A stretch of DNA of 64,000 nt. Origin: Longilinea sp035560795 (GTDB taxonomy: Bacteria > Chloroflexota > Anaerolineae > Anaerolineales > Anaerolineaceae). Under the pieces are notes generated by a model, which was not told the origin of the DNA, made no database searches, and saw only the letters and a list, made by a program, of their open reading frames with translations. Each line of letters opens with the position of its first letter. Position 1 is the stretch's first letter. The DNA lies in assembly GCA_035560795.1 (NCBI GenBank), contig DATMYV010000020.1, positions 1 to 64,000 on the forward strand, given 5' to 3'. The translations under genes and the position numbers were made by a program. This document shows, piece after piece, positions 27,376 through 35,413 of this stretch.

Positions 27376-28800
27376 TTAAAGTATATCGCCAAATGGCTTG
27401 CGGAGAATGAACCGCCCCATTCCAGGTTTTCCGTGCCAGACCTCTTTTTCAACAATCAAATTGCCGCGCAGGTACACCTGCTCGGGGTAACCCACCAGGT
27501 CCCATCCTTCGTAGAGGTTGTAATCTGTGCGGTGTTGAGCATGTGCCACGCCGTACTTGATCTTGCGCTCTGGATCCCAGATGATCAGGTCTGCATCTGC
27601 GCCGGGCATAAGTGTGCCCTTTTGCGGATACATGCCGAAAATGCGGGCCGGGTTGGTCGAATTCAACGCAACAAACTGATTCGCTGTGATTTTTCCTGCG
27701 CGCACACCGTAAGTCCACAAAATCGGCATCCGGTCGCCCACTCCTGGCAAACCGCTCGGTATGCGGGTGAAATTATCACTGCCCAGTTCTTTTCCTGGAA
27801 TGGCTACTTCCTTGCCTTCATAAAGGATCGGCTTACGACCGTCAAAAAAGAATGGACAATGATCGGTTGCCATTACCTGCAATGTGCCATCGCCAATGCC
27901 TTCCCACAACCTGGCATTATCCGCAGTGCTTCGCATTGGCGGCGAGCAAACCCATTTGGCTCCATCAGTTTGGCGCAAATTGTCGATCGTAAAGAATAAA
28001 TATTGCGGGCAAGTCTCGCCCATCACCTGTACCCCGTGCTCACGGGCGTAGGCCAGTTGATCGACTTCTCCACCGGCGTTCATGTGCACAATATATGCCG
28101 GTGCATCCGCTTGGGCTGCCAGGGCGGCCGCGCGCAGGGTCGCTTCCACCGCGCCCCACGTAGGACGGGTCAGCGCCTGCCATTCTGGTGTGGTATGCCC
28201 GGCAGCCAGAGCTTCAGCGACCATTGTTTCGATGACATCGCCATTTTCTGCGTGCACCATGGTCAACAGACCGTCTTTGCGCGCCAGGCGCATCACCTTA
28301 AAAATTTCGCCATCGGAAAGTCGCAACCGGTTGTTGTAGGCTGTAAACACTTTAATGCTAGTAATTCCCGCTCCGGCCAGTTGACCAATTTCATTGGCAA
28401 CTTGATCATCGAAGTGAGTGATATTCATATGAAAGCTGAAATCAATTGCTGCCTTGGCGTCAGCTTTATTGTGTGCAGCCTCGACATTTGCCAATAACGG
28501 GCTGGTATCCTGCGAAACGAAATCGATGGCGGTCGTTGTTCCGCCGAATGCCGCGGCTTTATGGCCGGTGTAATGATCATCAGATGAAACAGTGCCTGCC
28601 ATCGGCAAATCAAGATGGGTATGCACATCGATTCCGCCCGGCATAACGAGCTTACCCGCGGCATCCACAACCTGTGCATCGACCGGCACCGTTAAGGAGG
28701 GTCCAATTTGGGCAATTTTTTCACCCACTACCAATAAATCCGCCTGAAACGTCTCCGAGGCGGTGATCAAAGTACCATTCTTGATCAGTAAGCTGCTCAT
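27376..28800 (-). CDS. hydA: Dihydropyrimidinase / hydantoinase
   Basis: A binuclear metal-dependent cyclic amidohydrolase that opens dihydropyrimidine, hydantoin or related purine-derived rings. Of 474 residues, the metal ligands are H60-T-H62, the carboxylated Lys150 in T-S-I-K-V-F, V-H-A-E-N, I-V-H-M-N and the catalytic Asp in A-T-D-H-C-P-F. The ATG at 28800 follows AAGGAG; a longer frame to 28830 has no support. Homologues (HydA/HyuA) accompany ygeW and ygeY in bacterial purine-degradation clusters, and those genes occur upstream on the same strand here. The true ring substrate is inferred, not shown. Confidence 0.92.
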   Translation of the reverse strand: MSSLLIKNGTLITASETFQADLLVVGEKIAQIGPSLTVPVDAQVVDAAGKLVMPGGIDVHTHLDLPMAGTVSSDDHYTGHKAAAFGGTTTAIDFVSQDTSPLLANVEAAHNKADAKAAIDFSFHMNITHFDDQVANEIGQLAGAGITSIKVFTAYNNRLRLSDGEIFKVMRLARKDGLLTMVHAENGDVIETMVAEALAAGHTTPEWQALTRPTWGAVEATLRAAALAAQADAPAYIVHMNAGGEVDQLAYAREHGVQVMGETCPQYLFFTIDNLRQTDGAKWVCSPPMRSTADNARLWEGIGDGTLQVMATDHCPFFFDGRKPILYEGKEVAIPGKELGSDNFTRIPSGLPGVGDRMPILWTYGVRAGKITANQFVALNSTNPARIFGMYPQKGTLMPGADADLIIWDPERKIKYGVAHAQHRTDYNLYEGWDLVGYPEQVYLRGNLIVEKEVWHGKPGMGRFILRKPFGDIL

Positions 28801-28831
28801 CCAATGCTCCTTGGCGATTGATCCTGCCATT

Positions 28832-29425
28832 TTACCAGTTTTGATCTGGTACGTAATTGTCTTTTGCTTCGCCTAAACCGCTAAAATCTCCCATTAGTGC
28901 CCTGAGGGCGGGTTCAATAAATTCATCCGGCAAATCATCTGCCTGATAAAGTCCTTCCTTCAATGCCCGGTCGCGTAAGGACCGCCATAATAAATTCCGC
29001 TCTTCCGAGCGCACCACCAAATCGGAAAGACTATGCGCAGCAGCCAATAATTCACCGGTTGTATAAAGAAAAGTTAGCCGCCGCCAGGATCCTGCCTGGA
29101 TGGCCCTTGGCAATGTTTGCAGCGGACCCAGTTGAATTTTGTAGTATTCCTCGGATGCGTGCGGGTGATCGGGCTCGTTCCGTAACAGCGCTGCCCGGGT
29201 CGTCATCTCATGCCCGCGTACCGGGGCAACGGTTTCCACCAACCAACGGTGTGCCTCGCCAAAGCTGCCTGTCTGATAAAAAGCCAGGTAATCCACTGAA
29301 ACAACTTTAGGCGCGTGCCGCAGGGGAATGCGGTACCAGCCTAACAGCCACGCGATTTCCAGGTCGCGCGGCTCCGTCACCACTGCTACCAGAATCAAGG
29401 CTGTGTCCGGTGGAAATTCGCTCAT
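28832..29425 (-). CDS. Conserved hypothetical protein
   Basis: A 197-residue cytosolic protein with no recognised domain. Notable segments are W-L-L-G-W-Y-R-I-P-L, V-D-Y-L-A-F-Y-Q-T-G-S-F-G, R-G-H-E-M-T-T-R-A, and L-Y-T-T-G-E-L-L. I recall similar proteins as uncharacterised in Chloroflexota. The ATG at 29425 (M-S-E-F-P-P-D-T) has AGGACAG just upstream. A 28-bp perfect palindrome stands 19 nt before this start. It is followed 31 bp later by the hydantoinase gene, with which it is probably co-transcribed. Function unknown. Confidence 0.7.
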   Translation of the reverse strand: MSEFPPDTALILVAVVTEPRDLEIAWLLGWYRIPLRHAPKVVSVDYLAFYQTGSFGEAHRWLVETVAPVRGHEMTTRAALLRNEPDHPHASEEYYKIQLGPLQTLPRAIQAGSWRRLTFLYTTGELLAAAHSLSDLVVRSEERNLLWRSLRDRALKEGLYQADDLPDEFIEPALRALMGDFSGLGEAKDNYVPDQNW

Positions 29426-29444
29426 CTGTCCTATAATTAGCAAC

Positions 29445-29472
29445 ATCCGGTGCGGGGTACCCCGCACCGGAT
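29445..29472. repeat. 28-bp perfect palindrome
   Basis: Bases 29445-29472 read the same on both strands with no loop (arms ATCCGGTGCGGGGT and its complement). It lies between the PLP-enzyme stop (29486) and the next start (29425). Neither side has a T run, so it is not a standard terminator; it could be a processing hairpin, a Rho-type stop or an operator. Confidence 0.75.
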
Positions 29473-29485
29473 GGCAGCAGTGAAG

Positions 29486-30955
29486 TTATTTGACTAAACC
29501 GACTTCCTGGTTGAACTCATTAATCAGGGCGTCAATCTCGCCGGTCTGTTTCTGGATATCCGTCCAGTAATTGGGATCATACCACTGGGCTTGAATTTCA
29601 GCGTATGTCTTACCCTGCTGCTCGACCCAGGTGTAATACTTCAAATTATGGACCCGCTTGCGATCCGAGTAGCTTAATTCCAGCATGTTATCAGTGGATT
29701 CGCCCAGCATATAGCGTGCAAAATCTGCAGCTGCCATGGCTTCGGTGTACTCACCTTCTTCAGCGCGCATTTCTACGAGTCGGCTGGCGTAAAGCTGCAT
29801 CGAGTCGGTCAGCACGGTCACCATCACATCGGTCTCACCCATATCGTAGTATTTCGCCATTTTGATGGCAGAGAGTAAATTGGCGATGCCAGAAAAACCT
29901 AGAAGATTGAGTTGGCTGACAACGGCCTGCGGGACGCCTTTTTTGACAAGGTAAGCCTGTCCGACCGGTTCATTGAACAGGCGCAGCAGATGCACAACCG
30001 CGTTATCGTCGATGGCTGTCACCACGTCTGTATTCTTGACGTTATGAATCCACGGCACGTGCTTGTCGCCAATGCCTTCGATGCGGTGGGCGCCAAAACC
30101 GTTGGCAAGCAAGGTTGGGCATTGCAGTGCTTCGCTGGCGCCCAGTTTACTGGTTGGAAACAGTTGCTTGAGGTAATCGCCGCTGGCAATTGTGCCCGCT
30201 GAACCAGTGGTGAACACAGAACCCCGGAAGGTATCCTTCGGTCCCATGGCGTGCTTCAGCATATCCTCGAACGCTTGTCCGGTGACCGAGTAATGCCACA
30301 GGTAATTGCCAAATTCCTCAAACTGATTAAAGATCATCAATTCCTGGCCCGAACGGCGCAATTCCCAGCATTTGTCGAAGATCTCTTTAACGTTCGACTC
30401 GCTGCCCGGCGTGGCAATGACTTCACTGGCAATCTTGGATAGCCATTCGAATCGTTCGCGGCTCATGCCTTCCGGTAAAATGGCAATCGATTCGCAAGCT
30501 AACAGCGCTGAGTCGTATGCACCGCCGCGGCAGTAGTTGCCCGTGGATGGCCAGACTGCTTTTTCGGTGGTCGGATCAAATTGACCTGTAACCAGGCGCG
30601 GAACCAGGCAGCCGAATGCAGCACCAACCTTGTGAGCTCCAGTGGGAAACCATTTGCCAACCATCGCAAGGATTCGCGCCGGGGTTCCAGTCAGGCTGGA
30701 TGGAAATTCAAGATAATTTACACCGTCGAAACCGCCGCCCATTTCCTTGGGTTCATTTTTCCAGGTGATGCGGAATAGATTTCGGGGATGCAAATCCCAT
30801 AAACCAATATTCTTTAGCTCGGCCTTTACAAAGGCTGGATTGGATTCCGGATTTCGCATTTGCGCAAAAGTTGGAATTACAATATTCCTTTCACGGGCAC
30901 GGCGAATCACTTTCGCACGGCGGTCCGGCATTGCAGTCAAATCGATTTTTGTCAT
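29486..30955 (-). CDS. Fold-type II PLP enzyme (TrpB/cysteine-synthase-like), substrate unknown
   Basis: A 489-residue pyridoxal-phosphate enzyme. The PLP Lys motif F-P-T-G-A-H-K-V-G-A-A resembles the T-G-A-H-K-I-N-N of tryptophan synthase beta. P-S-T-G-N-Y-C-R-G-G-A-Y and a glycine loop T-T-G-S-A-G-T-I-A-S-G follow. It is longer than threonine dehydratase or cysteine synthase and lacks their regulatory domains. ATG at 30955 follows GAGAGG. In YgeW/YgeY clusters a fold-type II ammonia-lyase (YgeX) is usual. YgeX itself is absent from this window, so this enzyme could fill that slot; this is inference. Other options are an amino acid beta-replacement or lyase activity. Confidence 0.82.
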   Translation of the reverse strand: MTKIDLTAMPDRRAKVIRRARERNIVIPTFAQMRNPESNPAFVKAELKNIGLWDLHPRNLFRITWKNEPKEMGGGFDGVNYLEFPSSLTGTPARILAMVGKWFPTGAHKVGAAFGCLVPRLVTGQFDPTTEKAVWPSTGNYCRGGAYDSALLACESIAILPEGMSRERFEWLSKIASEVIATPGSESNVKEIFDKCWELRRSGQELMIFNQFEEFGNYLWHYSVTGQAFEDMLKHAMGPKDTFRGSVFTTGSAGTIASGDYLKQLFPTSKLGASEALQCPTLLANGFGAHRIEGIGDKHVPWIHNVKNTDVVTAIDDNAVVHLLRLFNEPVGQAYLVKKGVPQAVVSQLNLLGFSGIANLLSAIKMAKYYDMGETDVMVTVLTDSMQLYASRLVEMRAEEGEYTEAMAAADFARYMLGESTDNMLELSYSDRKRVHNLKYYTWVEQQGKTYAEIQAQWYDPNYWTDIQKQTGEIDALINEFNQEVGLVK

Positions 30956-30972
30956 TTTCGTTTCCTCTCACT

Positions 30973-31929
30973 TCATGATTTAGAAAAATCGTCCGGCGAC
31001 TCGCGCACGATATATAAAGGACGACCTTTTACCTCATCGTAGATGCGGCCAATATACTCGCCAAGAATGCCCAGCGAGATCAATTGCACGCCTCCCAGGA
31101 ACAACACCGCAATCAATGTGGACGCCTGTCCCAGGAATACCTCGCCTGTCGTAGCCCGCAGGATCATCACCACAAGCGCCGCCACCAGGCTCAAACCGGC
31201 GGCGATAAAGCCTAGAAACGTTGCAATCTGTAAAGGCAGGTAGGAGAAACCTGTGATGGCGGTTAAGGCGAGTTTCAGCATTTTCCGGAAAGGATATTTG
31301 GTGCTGCCGGCAAAGCGCGCCAACCGTTTATAAGGTACGCCTACTTGTTTGAAACCAACCCAGGCTGACATGCCGCGCAGAAAACGGTGGTGCTCGCGCA
31401 TGCGGTTCATCACATCCACCACCCGCCGGTCCATGAGGCGAAAATCGCCGGTATCCATCGGGATCCTCACGTCGGTGATCTTGTCAATCAACCGGTAAAA
31501 AAGCGAAGCGGTCCACAACTTAAACGCTGTTTCGCCTTCGCGTTCAGCGCGCACGGCAAACACAACCTCATATCCTTCACGCCATTTGGCGATCAGATCC
31601 AGAATCACCTCGGGTGGATCCTGTAAATCCGAATCAATGATCGTCACAGCCTTGCCTCGGCTGTAGTCCAGACCAGCGGTAACAGCAATCTGATGGCCGA
31701 AATTTCGCGCAAATATGACCGGCCGCACATGGGCATCATCCACCGCGAGTTGCCGGATCATATCCGTCGAGCCATCCTGCGAGCCATCATCCACCAGAAC
31801 CAGTTCCCAACTCTCGGCAGTGGATCCCATGACGTCATGGACGCGGCGGTAAAACTCCATCAGGCTGCCCTTTTCGTTGAAAACCGGGGCTACGATCGAA
31901 AAAACAGGTTGCTCAGAAGACAAATTCAT
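30973..31929 (-). CDS. GT2 glycosyltransferase with two C-terminal membrane helices
   Basis: A 318-residue polyprenyl-phosphate glycosyltransferase of the DPM1/GtrB/ArnC type, which loads a sugar from a nucleotide sugar onto a lipid phosphate at the inner membrane. It has the GT-A start S-I-V-A-P-V-F-N-E, V-L-V-D-D-G-S-Q-D-G-S, and D-S-D-L-Q-D-P-P. A-x-x-R G-x-T-K-Y-P follows, then two hydrophobic helices near residues 232-255 and 266-290. Sugar and acceptor are unknown. It lies 17 bp before the PLP-enzyme gene and 26 bp after thrC. It has no evident role in the neighbouring purine pathway. Confidence 0.88.
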   Translation of the reverse strand: MNLSSEQPVFSIVAPVFNEKGSLMEFYRRVHDVMGSTAESWELVLVDDGSQDGSTDMIRQLAVDDAHVRPVIFARNFGHQIAVTAGLDYSRGKAVTIIDSDLQDPPEVILDLIAKWREGYEVVFAVRAEREGETAFKLWTASLFYRLIDKITDVRIPMDTGDFRLMDRRVVDVMNRMREHHRFLRGMSAWVGFKQVGVPYKRLARFAGSTKYPFRKMLKLALTAITGFSYLPLQIATFLGFIAAGLSLVAALVVMILRATTGEVFLGQASTLIAVLFLGGVQLISLGILGEYIGRIYDEVKGRPLYIVRESPDDFSKS

Positions 31930-31955
31930 CCCTCCAATAAGCGCCTTTTTATCAA

Positions 31956-33212
31956 TTACTTAACGCTTTCCAGATGTTTTTTTAAGGCCGCCATGCTGGG
32001 TTCAATCACCGGCGCTTCTTGCACGGCCTGCATGGCTGCGCGGACGTCTTTTAGACCGCTGCCTGTATTAATCACCACCACCGGATCATCCGGCTTAATC
32101 AAGCCGCTTGTGAGGGCCTGTTTCAATCCGGCCAAAGCGGTGGCACCGGCAGGTTCGGCAAAGATTCCGACTTTTCCCAGGTCGGCAATCGCGGTCAATA
32201 TATCCGCGTCAGCCACGGTCAGGTAAGTTCCACCGGTCTGCCGCGCAGCACGCACAGCGCGCACGCCGTCGCGCGGTAAATCGACCGAAATACTGTCGGC
32301 GATCGTCTTGGCCTGCACCGGAACAATCACCTCACTGCCAGCCCGGAATGTATTCGCCACAGCGGCTGAACCTTCTGCCTGCACGCCGATCAAGCGCGGC
32401 ATCTGGCCTAACCAACCCAACTCTTCCAGATCGCGGAAGCCTTTGTGGATGCCGGAAATAATATTGCCATCCCCCACTGAAACAAAAACGGTGAGCGGGC
32501 GGCCGACCGCGGTTGAATCCGCCAGGGCAAGTTGATCCCAGATTTCAAATGCAGCGGTCTTCTTGCCTTCCACAGTAAAGGGGTTGTAACCGGTGTTGCG
32601 GCAGTACCAGCCAAATTCCTGGGCAGCTTCAATGGTAAGGTCAAATGCCTGGTCGTAATTGCCGTCCACCAGGATCACCTGTGCTCCGTAAACCAGCAAC
32701 TGCGCCACTTTGGCAGGCGGTGCGCTGCGTGGAGCAAAGATGACTGCTTTCTGCCCGACCGCGGCTGACATACCCGCCAAAGCGGCGCCGGCGTTACCTG
32801 TTGAAGCGGTCACGACCACCGGGGCGCCGATTTGGATGGCGCGCGCGACTACCACGGCACTGGCCCGGTCTTTATAAGAAGCCGTCGGGTTACGGCTCTC
32901 ATCTTTCACCCATAAACGCCGCATGCCCAGGCGTTCAGCCAGTTGGCGCGGTTGAAAAACAGGCGTGTAACCGGCGGCTGCCAGGGGAGTGCCTTCGGCT
33001 TGTGGAAATGGAACTGGCAACAATGGCGAATAACGCCATAAGGAATTCTCAGCCCGCAAGGTTAAATCTGACCAATGGTATTTTTGTTGTAAACGTTTAA
33101 TATCCAGCACCACATCCAAATTGCCGCCGTCTTTCGGGCAGGTATACATCACCTTTGCAGGAGGGTATTCTGCCTGACAAATCGAACAGCGATAACCGAG
33201 GAAATCACCCAT
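31956..33212 (-). CDS. thrC: Threonine synthase (zinc-ribbon type)
   Basis: A PLP enzyme converting O-phosphohomoserine to threonine. The 418-residue protein starts with the zinc-ribbon segment Y-R-C-S-I-C...Y-T-C-P-K-D-G-G-N-L typical of the shorter bacterial/archaeal threonine synthases. The PLP Lys lies in P-T-A-S-Y-K-D-R-A and is followed by T-A-S-T-G-N-A-G-A-A. ATG at 33212 follows AAAGGAG. Because it sits inside a purine-catabolism gene run, a lyase role there is possible, but the sequence reads as an ordinary ThrC. Other threonine-pathway genes are absent from the window. Confidence 0.85.
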   Translation of the reverse strand: MGDFLGYRCSICQAEYPPAKVMYTCPKDGGNLDVVLDIKRLQQKYHWSDLTLRAENSLWRYSPLLPVPFPQAEGTPLAAAGYTPVFQPRQLAERLGMRRLWVKDESRNPTASYKDRASAVVVARAIQIGAPVVVTASTGNAGAALAGMSAAVGQKAVIFAPRSAPPAKVAQLLVYGAQVILVDGNYDQAFDLTIEAAQEFGWYCRNTGYNPFTVEGKKTAAFEIWDQLALADSTAVGRPLTVFVSVGDGNIISGIHKGFRDLEELGWLGQMPRLIGVQAEGSAAVANTFRAGSEVIVPVQAKTIADSISVDLPRDGVRAVRAARQTGGTYLTVADADILTAIADLGKVGIFAEPAGATALAGLKQALTSGLIKPDDPVVVINTGSGLKDVRAAMQAVQEAPVIEPSMAALKKHLESVK

Positions 33213-33290
33213 TCCGAATTACTCCTTTGTAATATTTGCACCCATGCACCTGGATTTCCGCAGGAATTCCAGATTGCACTAATAAATGGC

Positions 33291-34256
33291 TCAGCCGCGC
33301 TGACCTCGAATAAAGGGAATATTCAATGCCGCCGGAGTGCCAAGACGTTTCCTATTCGCTTCTTGAGAACCAATGATCAGAACGATAATCGTAAACGCAT
33401 ATGGGATCATCTGAAGGAAGAAGCCCAAATACGGATTGTAGTAAAAGGGATTTGCCAAGCCAAATAAGCGGGTTGGTCCCTGAATATCGAGGATTAACCT
33501 GCGCAGTGCGCCAAACATATAGGCGCCCATTGCGCCCCGCATCGGATCCCATTGGGCAAAAATAATCAGACCGATGGCAATCCAACCCTGACCAGCAGTG
33601 GTCAAATCACTGAACCAACCGGGAGAAATTGCCAGGCTGATGGTGCCGCCGGCCAGGCCAGCAAAAAGGCCGCCGATAAAAGTGTACAGATATCGCAGGC
33701 CATAAACACTGATCCCCAATGCATCCGCCGCCGCCGGGTATTCGCCAACCGCCCGTAAATGCATGCCGGGGCGGGTTTTGTAAATGTAATAGGATGCCAG
33801 TGGTGTGAGGATGTAGCCAAGGTAAACCAGAATGGATTGGTTGGTGAAAAAGACCGGTCCGAGGATGGGAATTTTTGTCAAGAGAGGTATTGTGATGACA
33901 GGCATCAGGGAGATGGCGCCCGCCTTGCTCAAACCTTCGCCCATCACAAGACTCAATCCCGTTCCCAGAAAGGTAAGGGCGAGACCGCTGACGACCTGAT
34001 CGGCTTGCAGCGTGATGCAGATAAAGGCATGAATCAAAGATAATAGCCCGCCGGCTAGAATTCCTGCCAGGATGCCCAGCCAGGGACTGCCGACATTGAC
34101 CGTGACCAGCATGGCTGTTACGGCCCCCATCAGCATCATGCCTTCCATGCCAAGGTTTTGCACTCCAGAGCGTTCATTCAAAATTCCGCCCAAAGTAGCA
34201 AAAAGCAGTACTGTTCCTGATGCGACCCCTGCTTGTAGGATTACCAGAATATCCAT
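33291..34256 (-). CDS. BMP-type nucleoside ABC transporter permease 2
   Basis: A 321-residue inner-membrane permease with about 8-9 helices, of the BPD_transp_2 family (NupQ/YufQ-like) that imports purine nucleosides together with a BMP-family binding protein. Typical motifs are N-L-G-M-E-G-M-M-L-M-G-A and A-V-G-E-Y-P-A-A-A-D-A-L-G-I-S. The ATG at 34256 follows GAGGTGGAA and lies 1 bp after the stop of the other permease gene, so translation is coupled. The last gene of the transporter set; thrC follows 78 bp later. Confidence 0.92.
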   Translation of the reverse strand: MDILVILQAGVASGTVLLFATLGGILNERSGVQNLGMEGMMLMGAVTAMLVTVNVGSPWLGILAGILAGGLLSLIHAFICITLQADQVVSGLALTFLGTGLSLVMGEGLSKAGAISLMPVITIPLLTKIPILGPVFFTNQSILVYLGYILTPLASYYIYKTRPGMHLRAVGEYPAAADALGISVYGLRYLYTFIGGLFAGLAGGTISLAISPGWFSDLTTAGQGWIAIGLIIFAQWDPMRGAMGAYMFGALRRLILDIQGPTRLFGLANPFYYNPYLGFFLQMIPYAFTIIVLIIGSQEANRKRLGTPAALNIPFIRGQRG

Positions 34257-34257
34257 A

Positions 34258-35397
34258 TTATTCCACCTCGCTCCGGCGTATGATGCGAATTCGGTAGCGC
34301 AGCAGGAAATCGCTTGCAATCAAACAAACCAGGATGATCCCTTGAATGAGTTTTGGAATGCCTGAGGGCTGGATCTCACGACCTGCCAGGATCAATGCTC
34401 CAAATAAAATGGAGACGATTATTACAACAAAAGGATTCAGTTTTGCCAGCCAGGCGATGATAATCCCGGTGAAACCATAGCCCGGAGAAATCGAGCCTTG
34501 CAACCGGTGCACTACGCCGGTGATTTCCGACATGCCAGCCAGACCTGCCAGCGCTCCAGAAACCATCATGACGAAGATGATATTGCGTTTGATCGGGATA
34601 CCGGCATATTCGGCAGCGCGAGGGTTATCCCCGATCAGGCGGATTTCATAGCCCCATTTGCTGCGGTACAGGATAAACCAGACGATCGCCGCCGCGATAA
34701 TCGCAAAGATCAATCCAAGGTGCGTTGTCATCCCGCGGAAAAATGGAACTTGTGCCGCCATGTCTGCCAAGCGCGGCAGCCAGGCATTCTTGGGAAACAT
34801 CTTTGACATCTGAAAGCCGCCTTCCGTCCAGATGGCAAAGATGAAGAAGTTATTCCATGCAACTGCGATGTAGTTCAACATCAGTGTTGTGATCACTTCA
34901 TTGACGTTGAACTTGGCCCGAAGAAAACCCGGGATGAAGCCCCATAATGCCCCGCCAATAATGCCAGCCAGTGCCATGGTTAGAATAAACAGCCAACGCG
35001 GCGTGTCCCCTGGAAGAATTGGGATTAACACAACCGAACTGGCAAAGAAAGCGCCGATGAAGAACTGCCCTTCAGCGCCAATATTCCAGATGCGCATGCG
35101 AAAAGCCACCGAGCAGGCCAGACCTACCAGCATCAATGGAATCGCTTTAACCATCGTATCTGAAAATTGGCCCCAGCTGCCAAAGGCTGCTTTTCCAATG
35201 CCGGCATAGGATTTCCATGGATCGCTTCCGGCAAATGCGAGCACCAGCGCTCCGATCAACAACGCAACAACCACTGCAAATAATGAAACAACGACTGGCA
35301 GCCATTTCGGTGTTTCTTCCAGACGGGGCTCCACAACTACCGAGAAGGGCAATTTCCGGCGCGGAGCAGCCGAGGGCAGAGATGAGGTTTCTGACAT
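34258..35397 (-). CDS. BMP-type nucleoside ABC transporter permease 1
   Basis: A 379-residue permease of the NupP/YufP type. It has a cytosolic N-terminal tail, then about nine hydrophobic segments. Family segments W-N-I-G-A-E-G-Q-F-F-I-G-A and L-I-G-D-N-P-R-A-A-E-Y-A-G-I are clear. I start at the ATG at 35397 (M-S-E-T-S); GGAG lies 10 nt upstream, and in-frame TTG codons at 35403 and 35421 are alternatives. It starts 16 bp after the ATPase stop. Confidence 0.92.
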   Translation of the reverse strand: MSETSSLPSAAPRRKLPFSVVVEPRLEETPKWLPVVVSLFAVVVALLIGALVLAFAGSDPWKSYAGIGKAAFGSWGQFSDTMVKAIPLMLVGLACSVAFRMRIWNIGAEGQFFIGAFFASSVVLIPILPGDTPRWLFILTMALAGIIGGALWGFIPGFLRAKFNVNEVITTLMLNYIAVAWNNFFIFAIWTEGGFQMSKMFPKNAWLPRLADMAAQVPFFRGMTTHLGLIFAIIAAAIVWFILYRSKWGYEIRLIGDNPRAAEYAGIPIKRNIIFVMMVSGALAGLAGMSEITGVVHRLQGSISPGYGFTGIIIAWLAKLNPFVVIIVSILFGALILAGREIQPSGIPKLIQGIILVCLIASDFLLRYRIRIIRRSEVE

Positions 35398-35413
35398 TGG
35401 CAATTTGCTCCTT

